Positions 41,744 through 49,573 of a stretch of 64,000 bases of DNA are shown here, piece after piece (the first letter of the stretch is position 1; each line of letters begins with the position of its first letter). The translations under genes were made by a program, and so were the position numbers. The notes below the pieces were generated by a model. That model had not been told where the DNA came from, did no database searches, and worked only from the letters and a program-made list of their open reading frames with translations. Origin of the DNA: Pseudoroseomonas aestuarii (lineage in GTDB: Bacteria > Pseudomonadota > Alphaproteobacteria > Acetobacterales > Acetobacteraceae). Where the stretch lies: positions 1 to 64,000 of the forward strand of contig NZ_JBHSCH010000019.1 of the NCBI RefSeq assembly GCF_042651065.1. Reading direction: 5' to 3'.

Positions 41744-42400
41744 ATGACCTTTTCCCTGATCGGCCGTTGCGCGCGCACCGGCCAGTTCGGCGCCGTGGCC
41801 ACCACCTCCGGCCTGTGCATCGGCGCCCGCGTGCCCTTCCTGGCCGCCGGCATTGGCGGCGTGCTGACGCAGCACCGCACCGACCCCCGCCTCGGCCCGC
41901 GCGGCGTGGAGCTGCTCCGCAGCGGCTGCACCGCGCAGGAGACGGTGGCGGCGCTGGAGGCCAGCACCCCCGATCATGGCTGGCGCCAGTTCGCCGCCAT
42001 CGACCGCGCCGGCCGCACCGCGCATTTCCACGGCGCCCGGGTGAAGCCCGCGCACAACCACGCGCATGGCGCCGACTGCGTGGCCATCGGCAACATCCTG
42101 GCCAGCGACCAGGTGCCGCGCGCCATGGTCGATGCCTTCCTGGCCCACCCCGAGGCGCCGCTCGGCGACCGCCTGATCGACGCGCTGAAGGCCGGCGAGG
42201 CGGCGGGCGGCGAGGGCCGCCCCCTGGTCAGCGCCACGCTGCTGATGGTGGCCGAGGAGAGCTTCCCCTACGCCGACCTCCGCATCGACCGCGACGCGGA
42301 CCCGATCGGCGCGCTGGAGGCGCTGTGGCGGGAGTATGCGCCGAACATCGACGAATACGTGCTGCGCGCCGTGGACCCCGACCGGGCGCGTGGCGGCTGA
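41744..42400 (+). CDS. DUF1028 protein (Ntn-hydrolase-like)
   Basis: 218-residue protein of the DUF1028 family. Its N-terminus TFSLIGRCARTGQFG and the GIGGVLTQHRTDPRLGPRG, QFAAIDRAG and HAHGADCVAIGNIL segments are the conserved blocks. The fold resembles Ntn hydrolases, so it may be an amidase or peptidase-like enzyme. It is followed after 174 bp, in the same direction, by an M20 amidohydrolase, an association seen elsewhere that suggests joint breakdown of an amide or peptide substrate. Confidence 0.85.
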   Translation: MTFSLIGRCARTGQFGAVATTSGLCIGARVPFLAAGIGGVLTQHRTDPRLGPRGVELLRSGCTAQETVAALEASTPDHGWRQFAAIDRAGRTAHFHGARVKPAHNHAHGADCVAIGNILASDQVPRAMVDAFLAHPEAPLGDRLIDALKAGEAAGGEGRPLVSATLLMVAEESFPYADLRIDRDADPIGALEALWREYAPNIDEYVLRAVDPDRARGG

Positions 42401-42407
42401 AAGGAAG

Positions 42408-42523
42408 GGTTCTTTTTTGGAAAAAAGAACCAAAAAACTTTTGTCAGTTGCCGAAACGCTGGTGGAAAGCATGACGCCAAACTGAAAGAAGTCTTTTTGC
42501 TTCTTTTTCTTCAGAAAAAGAAG
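42408..42523 (+). terminator. Two T/A-rich stem-loops
   Basis: GGTTCTTTTTT-GG-AAAAAAGAACC (42408-42431) has 11-bp arms and is followed by AAAAAACTTTT. CTTCTTTTTCT-TC-AGAAAAAGAAG (42500-42523) has 11-bp arms. The first ends the DUF1028 transcript; the second lies before the M20 gene. Both stand out by low G+C. The intervening 42432-42499 contains no gene. Confidence 0.7.
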
Positions 42524-42574
42524 ATTATTTACTTTAAAGCTTAAAATACTGATTCCGAGCGAGGACACCGCCCT

Positions 42575-43753
42575 ATGCCCATCCCCAACCGCATCGCCGA
42601 CTTCCTGCCCGAGATGACCGCGTGGCGCCGGGACTTCCACACCCACCCCGAGCTCGGCTTCGAGGAGCGGCGCACCAGCGACATCGTGGCCGAGAAGCTG
42701 GCGGGCTGGGGCATCGAGGTGCATCGCGGCCTCGGCAGGACCGGCCTCGTCGGCGTGCTGAAGGGCAATGGCGGGGAGGGCGGCAGCATCGGGCTCCGCG
42801 CCGACATGGATGCGCTGCCGATGCCCGAGGCCAACGGCTTCGAGTATCGCAGCCAGAACCCCGGCGCGATGCACGCCTGCGGCCATGACGGCCACACCGC
42901 CATGCTGCTCGGCGCCGCCAAGTATCTCGCCGAGACGCGGAACTTCGCCGGCACCGTCCACTTCATCTTCCAGCCCGCCGAGGAAGGGCTGGCCGGCGCC
43001 AAGGCGATGATCGAGGACGGGCTGTTCGACCGCTTCCCCTGCGATGCCGTCTACGGCATCCACAACGACCCGCACATGCCGCTCGGCACCTTCCGCGCGC
43101 TGCCCGGCGTCATCCTGGCGGCGTCGGACACGGTGGAGATCGTCATTCGCGGCAAGGGCGGGCACGGCGCGCTGCCGCACCTCTCGGTCGATCCGCTGCT
43201 GGTCGGCGTGCATGTGGTGAGCGGGCTGCAATCCATCGTCAGCCGCCGGACGGACCCGCTCGGCAGCGCGGTGGTCTCCATCACCCAGTTCCACGCCGGC
43301 AGCGCCGACAACGTCATCCCCGACGAGGCGGTGCTGCGCGGCACGGTGCGCACCCTGCTGCCCGAGGTGCGGGACGCGGTGGAGCAGGCGATCTCCGACA
43401 TCGCCACCATCACCGCCCGCGCGCATGGGGCCGAGGCCGTGGTGCGCTACCACCGCCGCTACCCGCCCACCATCAACCACGCCGCCGAGGCCACCCGCGC
43501 CGCCGACGCCGCCGCCGAGATCTCCGGCGAGGCGAAGGTGATCCGCGAGGGGCTGCCGATCATGGGCGGCGAGGACTTCTCCTTCATGCTGGAGAAGCGG
43601 CCGGGCGCCTTCCTGTTCGTCGGCCAGGCGGAAGCGGGGGGGAAGGGGAGCAACCCCGTCCACCACCCGACCTACGACTTCAACGACAACCTGCTGCCGG
43701 TCGGCGCCGGGTTCTTCGCGCGGGTCGTGGAGCGGGAGCTGGCGCGGAAGTAG
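42575..43753 (+). CDS. M20D-type amidohydrolase (hippurate hydrolase/indole-acetyl-amino-acid hydrolase-like)
   Basis: 392-residue metallo-amidohydrolase. Motifs: DFHTHPELGFEE at the start, RADMDALPM, the metal loop MHACGHDGHTAMLLG, FQPAEEGLAGAKAMI with the catalytic Glu, and HHPTYDFND near the C-terminus. GKGGHGALPH is in the dimerisation domain. It probably removes an N-acyl group from an amino acid or peptide-like compound using two metal ions. Upstream lies an AT-rich region (42480-42550) with stem-loops and likely promoter. Confidence 0.9.
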   Translation: MPIPNRIADFLPEMTAWRRDFHTHPELGFEERRTSDIVAEKLAGWGIEVHRGLGRTGLVGVLKGNGGEGGSIGLRADMDALPMPEANGFEYRSQNPGAMHACGHDGHTAMLLGAAKYLAETRNFAGTVHFIFQPAEEGLAGAKAMIEDGLFDRFPCDAVYGIHNDPHMPLGTFRALPGVILAASDTVEIVIRGKGGHGALPHLSVDPLLVGVHVVSGLQSIVSRRTDPLGSAVVSITQFHAGSADNVIPDEAVLRGTVRTLLPEVRDAVEQAISDIATITARAHGAEAVVRYHRRYPPTINHAAEATRAADAAAEISGEAKVIREGLPIMGGEDFSFMLEKRPGAFLFVGQAEAGGKGSNPVHHPTYDFNDNLLPVGAGFFARVVERELARK

Positions 43754-43755
43754 GC

Positions 43756-43799
43756 AAGGCTGGGGGAAGGAATTCCCCCAGGCCCCCATCTTCTTTCTG
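43756..43799 (+). repeat. Dispersed hairpin element, copy 3 (opposite orientation)
   Basis: CTGGGGGAA-GGAA-TTCCCCCAG (43760-43781), continuing into GGCCCCCATCTTCTTTCT. Read in reverse it matches the copies at 17606 and 51764, but one C-G stem pair is replaced by a T-A pair on both arms, so pairing is preserved. It sits between the convergent M20 and 2OG-Fe genes. Confidence 0.75.
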
Positions 43800-43804
43800 C
43801 CGGA

Positions 43805-44548
43805 TCAGGCCGCCCGGAAGGTCAGCACCAGCACGTCCCGGTGCCCAGGCCGCGCCGGGTCGAGCGGCGCGATCGGCGTCACGCCATGCCAGACGCGGTG
43901 GTCGTCCAGCAGCACCGTGTCGAGCGGGGCGGAGAGGGTGAAGCTCCGCTCGCCCGGCTGGCCGTCCACGCGGATGCCGGTCTCGCCGCCCGCCACGTTC
44001 TCGCGGCCGATCAGCGCCACCAGAACATAGTCCACGCCGTCGCGGTGCATGCCCTCGGGCGTCGGCTTGCCGGCCTCGTCGGGCCGGGCCTGGATGCGGA
44101 ACTGGTGCATCTCCACATGCCAGTCCCGCCCCGGCGCCACGCCGTCGAACACCGCGCGGGCGCCGCGCAGCAGCGCCGCCAAGGCGGGGCTGGCGGCGGC
44201 CGCCTCCGTCACCGGCGCGAACCAGCGCTGCACCCCGCCATTGAGCGCGTTGAACTCCAGCCCCTGGTAGTGCGGCTGGTGCGGCGCGCGCGCCAGCGCC
44301 GGGTCGCCCGCGCGCAGGCGGAACACGGCGTGGCGGCGCAGCCGGTAGCGGCCGCCATCGGCCATGTGGGCGTCCGGCTCCAGCGCCTCCCAGCTCCGCG
44401 CGAACTCGGCCCAGGCCGGGCCGGAGAGCGCGGTGCCCTCGGGGTCGAACAGCGCCCGCGCCGCCTCGGCGGGCAGGGCGACATAGCCGGCGGCACCGAT
44501 CGCGGCGCCCGGCTCGTCCTGGATCGCGGCGCGCACGGGGTCATGCAT
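43805..44548 (-). CDS. 2OG-Fe(II) dioxygenase (PF10014-like, IDO/BsmA family)
   Basis: 247-residue non-heme iron enzyme. The facial triad is MHRDGVDYVL (His and Asp) and the later His of DDHRVWHGVTPI, with Arg in the following segment. FNALNGGVQRWFAP and EMHQFRI are also typical for the family that includes isoleucine 4-hydroxylase. It should couple 2-oxoglutarate decarboxylation to hydroxylation of an amino acid or related compound. It follows the WD40-cytochrome c gene by 4 bp, so the two are an operon. The M20 enzyme opposite is convergent. Confidence 0.82.
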   Translation of the reverse strand: MHDPVRAAIQDEPGAAIGAAGYVALPAEAARALFDPEGTALSGPAWAEFARSWEALEPDAHMADGGRYRLRRHAVFRLRAGDPALARAPHQPHYQGLEFNALNGGVQRWFAPVTEAAAASPALAALLRGARAVFDGVAPGRDWHVEMHQFRIQARPDEAGKPTPEGMHRDGVDYVLVALIGRENVAGGETGIRVDGQPGERSFTLSAPLDTVLLDDHRVWHGVTPIAPLDPARPGHRDVLVLTFRAA

Positions 44549-44552
44549 GGGT

Positions 44553-45848
44553 TCAGTCCTTCGTCGCCTGTTCGAGGAAGCGCAGCAGCGCCGCCATGTC
44601 GTCGTCATCGCCGATGGTCTGCACCGGCATCCGCGTCCCCGGCGTCACCACGTCGGGGCCGCGGGTGAAGAGATCGGCCACCGTCTCCTTCGTCCAGACG
44701 ATGTCGCCACGGGACAGGCGCTCGGAATACGCATAGCCGGCGATGCTGCCCATGCGGCGGCCGAACAGCCCGGCCAGATGGGGCCCCGCCTTCAGGTCCG
44801 CCTGCCCCTCGGGCGGCGCCGTCAGGCTGTGGCAGGCACCGCAGGCGCGGAACACGCGGGCGCCGTGCAGGTCGAGCCCCGCCACGCGCTCGGGCGGCGG
44901 GGCGGGCTCGGCGCCGAGGGCCGCGCCGCTCGCCATGTCGAAGGCGGCCAGGCGGCGCTCGGCGCCGGCGGCGCAGAGGCGGGTGCCATCCGGCGCGAAG
45001 GCCAGCGCCCAGACGGGCTGCCCCGCCGAGGGCAGGCTGTGCCGCAGCCGCCCCTCCGGCAGCGACCAGACGAAGACGCCGCCCCCCGGCCCGGCGGCGG
45101 CCAGCAGCGCGCCATCCGGCGTGGCGGCCAGGGCGGCGAGGGGGGAGGAGCCGGCCTGCAGCCGCCGCTCCCGCCCGGCGGGGCCGAGCAGGCGGATGGC
45201 ACCATCCACCCCGGCGCTGGCCAGGGTGCCGTCGGGCAGGGCGAGCAGGGCGGTCTGCGGCAGGCCATAGGTGGCCAGCAGCCGGGGCGGGCCATCGGCG
45301 GGCCAGCCGCGCAGCGTGCCGTCGGCGCCCGCCGTCACCGGCAGGCCATCGGCGCGGAAGGCGGCGCCCGTCACCTGCCCTTCATGGCCCTCCAGCACGC
45401 GCGGCGCGCCGCCGGCCAGCGGCCAGAGCCGCGCCGTGCCGTCCCAGCTGGCGGAGAGGAGCCAGGCCCCGCGCGCGGCCAGGGCGGCGATGGCGCTGCC
45501 ATGCCCCTCCAGCACGCGGGCGGGGGTGGCGCCGCCCGCGGCGGGCCAGAGGGCGATGCGGCCATCGGCGCCGCCGCTGGCGAAGCCGCCGCCCGGCAGC
45601 GCCGCCAGCGCCTGCACCGCCTGCCCGTGCCAGCGGGTGACGGAGAGCGGGCGGGAGAGGTCCGGCGGCCAGAGCATCACCGCCTGGTCGAACCCGCCCG
45701 AGGCGATGCGGCCGCCATCGGCCGCCATGGCCAGGGCGCGCACCGGCCCGCCATGCAGCGGCAGGTCCTGCGCCGCCACCGGCAGGGCGGCGGGAGTGGC
45801 CAGGAGGGCGGCGAGGAAGGTGGCGAGCAGCGGCGGGAGACAGCGCAT
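44553..45848 (-). CDS. WD40-repeat/cytochrome c fusion protein
   Basis: 431-residue periplasmic protein. A signal peptide (ending near PVAAQ) is followed by seven WD40-like blades (LHGGPVRALAMAADGGRIASGGFDQAVMLW is the first, cited in part as ALAMAADGGR) to about residue 310, then a class I cytochrome c domain with CGACH (about residue 336-340) and a Met ligand in GTRMPVQT. The fusion suggests an electron-transfer protein held to a propeller scaffold. It is upstream of and coupled to the 2OG-Fe dioxygenase, so it may feed or sense electrons for it; this is inference. Confidence 0.85.
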   Translation of the reverse strand: MRCLPPLLATFLAALLATPAALPVAAQDLPLHGGPVRALAMAADGGRIASGGFDQAVMLWPPDLSRPLSVTRWHGQAVQALAALPGGGFASGGADGRIALWPAAGGATPARVLEGHGSAIAALAARGAWLLSASWDGTARLWPLAGGAPRVLEGHEGQVTGAAFRADGLPVTAGADGTLRGWPADGPPRLLATYGLPQTALLALPDGTLASAGVDGAIRLLGPAGRERRLQAGSSPLAALAATPDGALLAAAGPGGGVFVWSLPEGRLRHSLPSAGQPVWALAFAPDGTRLCAAGAERRLAAFDMASGAALGAEPAPPPERVAGLDLHGARVFRACGACHSLTAPPEGQADLKAGPHLAGLFGRRMGSIAGYAYSERLSRGDIVWTKETVADLFTRGPDVVTPGTRMPVQTIGDDDDMAALLRFLEQATKD

Positions 45849-46098
45849 GGCGCGGGAGATTGCCGCAATCGCTCGGACGGGGAAGACCGGATGCAAGTGG
45901 GGCAGCGCTTTTTTCCAGCGCGGCCACTCAGGCGCCAAGCGGGGACAGAGCATGAGTGAAGCGGCCCGGCGGATAGAGAAATTCGCCAGGCTTGGCCCAG
46001 GCCCCGCATCAGCCGTTCCGGCATGGTTTCGGCGAACTGCCAAAAGTACGGATCTCCGGCCGGGAAACCTTCTATCCCTGCTCTGTCTGCGGGCAGCC
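45849..46098. other. Intergenic boundary between the cytochrome gene and the Zorya-like locus
   Basis: 250 bp with no supported gene. The right half includes the 3' flank of the HNH gene and is less G+C-rich than the left. No direct repeat, tRNA or integrase remnant was found that would mark an insertion point. The plus-strand frame running across the cytochrome end is an artefact. Confidence 0.4.
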
Positions 46099-46968
46099 TC
46101 AACGTCCTGCGCGGGCCTGCTCCTGCCGAAGAGCCTCGAGGGAGTTCCTGTCTTGCTCTGAAATTTTGTACCAATTTGGGTGGCGTTTCCCGTGGCAGAC
46201 CTTGCACAATGCCCTTAGATTGTTGTTGCGGTTGTCATTCTTCACGCCGTTCAGGTGGTGTGTATCCAGAAGGTGCCTGCGGCTGCTGCAATCCACCCCG
46301 CAATCCTCGCAACGATACTGCATCATGGCCCGGTACTGATGGGAGCGGTCCTTCCAGTCTTCCGCATAACCGGCGACGGGGGCATCCCGGTCTGTCTTTT
46401 CAGGAATTTCCGCGAACCGGGTGTGATTCGTCTCCAGGAAACGCCGGCGAGAGAATCTCTTGACAATTTCCGCCCGCCTCTGAGCGGTGGAGGCCTGATA
46501 GTCTTCCCAATTTGTTTCGGCGAGGCAAAACCTGCAGACATGCAATTCAGTCTCGCCGCAAGCCCAGTCCCCGTTCTGCAGATGCAAGGCAACTCCGAAA
46601 GGGGTGTCGACCTTGTCGCTGGAAATGTATCTGGCAAACCTACCCTCCGCCTTCATTTGCAGGAGGGCTTTGCACCAGACGACATGGAACTTCCGCAGAT
46701 TGGAGGGGTCCGCGCAGGCTTCGTCGAAGCTGCCCGCCGCTACATTGAACTCCCGGATGTACAGGAAGACCCGCTGCCCATCTCGAAGGATGGTTTTGGC
46801 CTCGCCGACCTGGAGGGTTCCAAGGTCGCTGGTTTCCACCTCGACATCTGAGGGGAAGGGCAGGTCCGCAAGTTTCTCGAGGCTGATGTCCGCTCGCCAA
46901 GGCCTCAGCCTCGCCCCCATACGCTGGCGCAGGTGGTCCAGCGCTTCGAAGCTGAATTCCAGCTTCAC
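46099..46968 (-). CDS. zorE: HNH endonuclease, ZorE-like effector of a type II Zorya system
   Basis: 289-residue protein. The C-terminal HNH domain has a zinc ribbon and catalytic core: YRCEDC (Cys220, Cys223), DTHHLNG (His237/His238), an NNN stretch (~248-250) and LCKVCHGKRH (Cys255, Cys258, His259, His263). The N-terminal half has a weaker VCRFC (145-148) and NHT (181-183) that could be a degenerate second HNH unit. It probably nicks or cuts invading DNA. Its start overlaps zorB by 4 bp. Codon use differs from flanking genes (more A/T-ending codons). Confidence 0.8.
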   Translation of the reverse strand: MKLEFSFEALDHLRQRMGARLRPWRADISLEKLADLPFPSDVEVETSDLGTLQVGEAKTILRDGQRVFLYIREFNVAAGSFDEACADPSNLRKFHVVWCKALLQMKAEGRFARYISSDKVDTPFGVALHLQNGDWACGETELHVCRFCLAETNWEDYQASTAQRRAEIVKRFSRRRFLETNHTRFAEIPEKTDRDAPVAGYAEDWKDRSHQYRAMMQYRCEDCGVDCSSRRHLLDTHHLNGVKNDNRNNNLRALCKVCHGKRHPNWYKISEQDRNSLEALRQEQARAGR

Positions 46969-47729
46969 GGCTTCACCTCCTCCAGAACCCGCATAATGCG
47001 CTCCCGTGCGCGGGTGACAACGCGGAACTCGACGCGGCGGGAGCGGTCCGGGTCCTCCACCCAGGACATGCCGGCCCGCATGACGGGCCGTGCCGACGAC
47101 ATGCCGTTGGCGGTAACGGTCCTCTGGGCCCAGCCGCGGAAGGCCTCAAGCCCGCGCGCGGTCAGGATGACCTCCAGCACGGCACGGGTCCTCTGCTGCG
47201 ACAGGTCCATGTTGCGAAAGAAGGCATCAGCCGCGCCGGCGGCGCCACGCCACTCGCTCGAGGTGTGCCCTTCGATGCGGACCTCCTCGATGCTCTGGGC
47301 ATTGGAATGGAGGATGCTGAGGTAGCGCGGAAGGAACTCGTCCAGTAGGCGCCGGAACTGGGCCGTCAGCCGTGCCTCGCCTTGCTCGAAGAGCAGGTCG
47401 GGGGCGCGGAAGCGTATGGTCAGTGTCGGGCGATCCAATTCGGCGCCCCAGCGTGGCAGGTCCGCCGCCAGTTCCCGCTCCAGCTCCTGTGCGATCTTCT
47501 CCTCGTCCTCGCTGAATGCCACCACGATATCCCGGATTCGCTCGCGGGCTGCTGAGAGGTCGGAGTTCGAATCCCTCAGCTTCTCGGCCTGACTTGCCAA
47601 GGGTTGCAGGTAGGTGACCGCCACAAAGAGGAAGATCACCATCAGTCCCGACATCAGGTCGGAGACGGTCAGCCAGTGCTCTCCATCATCTCCGCGCTTC
47701 GGGCGGGGGCGGAACAGGCCGGAGCTCAT
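46965..47729 (-). CDS. zorB: ZorB-like stator protein with OmpA/MotB peptidoglycan-binding domain
   Basis: 254-residue inner-membrane protein. A short cytoplasmic N-terminus precedes one helix (about residues 24-42, LMSGLMVIFLFVAVTYL) with Asp24 just before it, the expected ion-carrying residue. A linker and coiled region (46-95) leads to the OmpA-like domain, with RIEGHTSS (151-158) and the NMDLSQQRT motif (173-181) for peptidoglycan binding. In Zorya, ZorB anchors the motor to the cell wall. Its ends overlap zorA and the HNH gene by 4 bp each. Confidence 0.85.
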   Translation of the reverse strand: MSSGLFRPRPKRGDDGEHWLTVSDLMSGLMVIFLFVAVTYLQPLASQAEKLRDSNSDLSAARERIRDIVVAFSEDEEKIAQELERELAADLPRWGAELDRPTLTIRFRAPDLLFEQGEARLTAQFRRLLDEFLPRYLSILHSNAQSIEEVRIEGHTSSEWRGAAGAADAFFRNMDLSQQRTRAVLEVILTARGLEAFRGWAQRTVTANGMSSARPVMRAGMSWVEDPDRSRRVEFRVVTRARERIMRVLEEVKP

Positions 47730-49282
47730 GCGGCGTCGTTCCGCATGTCGTTCACCGCCTCGCGCATCCTCCGTGTCAGAACGCTGTAGTCCTCGACGAA
47801 CTGCCCGGTGAGGGAGACAAGCTGCGACCCAAGCGCCGTCAGGGCCCGCTCCAGCTCCTTCTTCATCGCGTCGTCCAGCTGCTTGACCTGATCGTCTAGG
47901 CCGATGGCTATGCGGCGGAACTCGTCGTTGGTCGTGTTCTGCAATTGCTGTGCGATGGCACGGATATGCTCGGCCGAGGTCTGTTGCAGCTCTGCCTGCG
48001 AATCCCTAAGCGATGCGCGCAAGGCATCGCCAGCGGCCTCGATGGCGTGGCGCAGGTCGGCGCCAATGGCGGCGGCATCCTCCCGCATCCTGCCATAGCC
48101 CTGGGACAGTTCGCCCAGCATCTTCCGCTGTTCCGCCGCCGCCTCGGCCGCTGCGGCATTGCTGCGGCTGGAAGCCTCCCCTACGGCTCCGACGAACCGC
48201 TCGCTCTCCTGCCGCAGGCTGTCCGCCATGAGGCTGACCTGCCGGGTGGCGGCCTCGACCTGCGTGGCGAAGCCGCTGGTGAGTTCCTCGATGCGCACTT
48301 GAATAATGGGCATGGCGGCGATGGCCGCCTGGGCCATTTGCTGAAAGCTCTGCAGACGTGCATCCAGCTCGGCTTTGGTGTTGCCCAGGCCATCGAGGAG
48401 ATGCTGCATGTCGCTGGCTGCCCTGACCAGCGCGGCCGCCTGGCCGCCGATGGCCTCCAGGCCGGCACGGGCGGCCTGGAGGCCATCGGCCCCTTCCCGC
48501 AGCGCCTCAGCATTGGCCTGCATCTGCTGGCGGTAATTCTCCTGCCATTCCAGAAGGCGGCCTACCGCGATGTTCAGTTGTTTAAAGTTGTCACCAAATT
48601 GCTCGGTAATCTTTTGGTTAAAGTCTCGTATCGAACCCTCCAACGCCTCAATGATGGCCTTGGAGGTGCTTTCCGTAAGTGTCGTGGAGATTTTCTGGAT
48701 CTCGGCGGAAATTGCCGAGATTACCTCTGCATGAGCCTGCCTGCTTACCTTGATCTCGTCCGTGACATCGTTGCGCAGGCGCTGGAGCTGCGTCACAAGG
48801 CTGCTTTCAGCATCGCCAGTGAGCGCCAGCCGCATTCTCTCAAGGGCGCCAGCCAGATCCTGCCGGGTCTGCACCTCCTCCTGACGCAACGCACCGAGCG
48901 CCGAGAGCACGTCCTCCACCCCTTTTGGCTCGTCCGCGCCCTCGCCGCGGGCCGCCAGTTCAGAGGCCAGCTTCACGACAATCCCGCTACCCATGCCAAA
49001 GACGCTGGTGACGAAGGCTGTCTTCATGCCTTCCAGCAATTGCGGCACGCTGCGCGAGATGTCCGACACGTCGAAGCCGATGAGGCCGACGAGGATGCCG
49101 ACGAAAGTGCCCAGCACGCCAATGGCGGTGAGCAGACCGGGCGCCGCGCCGCTCAGCCGGTGCAGGGGTCCGGAGCGGAGGAAGACACCCAGCATGGCGC
49201 AGGCCGCGAGGCCTAGCGTCACGCTCGTGAAGAGGCTGTTAAGCGGATTGGAGAGGGCCGCGTGTAGAATCTGCCACAGCAC
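47726..49282 (-). CDS. zorA: ZorA-like MotA/TolQ-type channel with long coiled-coil tail
   Basis: 518-residue protein from a GTG start. Three hydrophobic helices lie at about 16-36, 46-70 (GLLTAIGVLGTFVGILVGLI) and 86-108 in the MotA/ExbB-type core. The remaining ~400 residues are almost pure heptad helix with no Pro-rich breaks, the expected tail of a Zorya motor. With ZorB it should form an ion-driven motor; the tail probably relays a signal to the HNH effector. The upstream 150 bp are AT-rich and probably hold the operon promoter. Confidence 0.85.
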   Translation of the reverse strand: MLWQILHAALSNPLNSLFTSVTLGLAACAMLGVFLRSGPLHRLSGAAPGLLTAIGVLGTFVGILVGLIGFDVSDISRSVPQLLEGMKTAFVTSVFGMGSGIVVKLASELAARGEGADEPKGVEDVLSALGALRQEEVQTRQDLAGALERMRLALTGDAESSLVTQLQRLRNDVTDEIKVSRQAHAEVISAISAEIQKISTTLTESTSKAIIEALEGSIRDFNQKITEQFGDNFKQLNIAVGRLLEWQENYRQQMQANAEALREGADGLQAARAGLEAIGGQAAALVRAASDMQHLLDGLGNTKAELDARLQSFQQMAQAAIAAMPIIQVRIEELTSGFATQVEAATRQVSLMADSLRQESERFVGAVGEASSRSNAAAAEAAAEQRKMLGELSQGYGRMREDAAAIGADLRHAIEAAGDALRASLRDSQAELQQTSAEHIRAIAQQLQNTTNDEFRRIAIGLDDQVKQLDDAMKKELERALTALGSQLVSLTGQFVEDYSVLTRRMREAVNDMRNDAA

Positions 49283-49573
49283 CGTTCAGTGCCCCCGCAA
49301 ACCGTCGGTAGCGGCCAAAGGCCAGGAAAACGTCTTTATTGAATTGGAAAAGGGCATAACGGCAGCTTGGACGCTTTCTACGAAAAATTGAAAAATTAGT
49401 CTGAACTTATACCGGTTCTGGATTGAGGCAAGATGGATGGAAGGGCCTATCACCTGGCCAGACATCCGGGCGAAGCGAACAGGCCGGCAGGTAAGCAGGA
49501 TCGAGAAGGCGCAGTTGAGCGCCGCGATCGAAGCGGTGGCGTGCGCATCTGGTGAAGGCTTGGATGAGTCTTC
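49283..49573. other. AT-rich intergenic region upstream of zorA
   Basis: 291 bp between zorA and the AraC-type gene. The stretch 49325-49420 has A/T-rich runs (GTCTTTATTGAATTGG; GAAAAATTGAAAAATTAG) unlike the flanks, and probably includes the zor promoter read on the minus strand. An 88-codon plus-strand frame at 49437-49703 has no recognisable homologue and its end overlaps the AraC gene. No terminator for zor is visible here. Confidence 0.5.

Noticed and set aside
45992..46463. Short plus-strand frames (45992-46339 and 46023-46463) across the Zorya-like locus edge
   Set aside because: Antisense to the HNH gene and without motifs; the HNH gene on the minus strand is clear.
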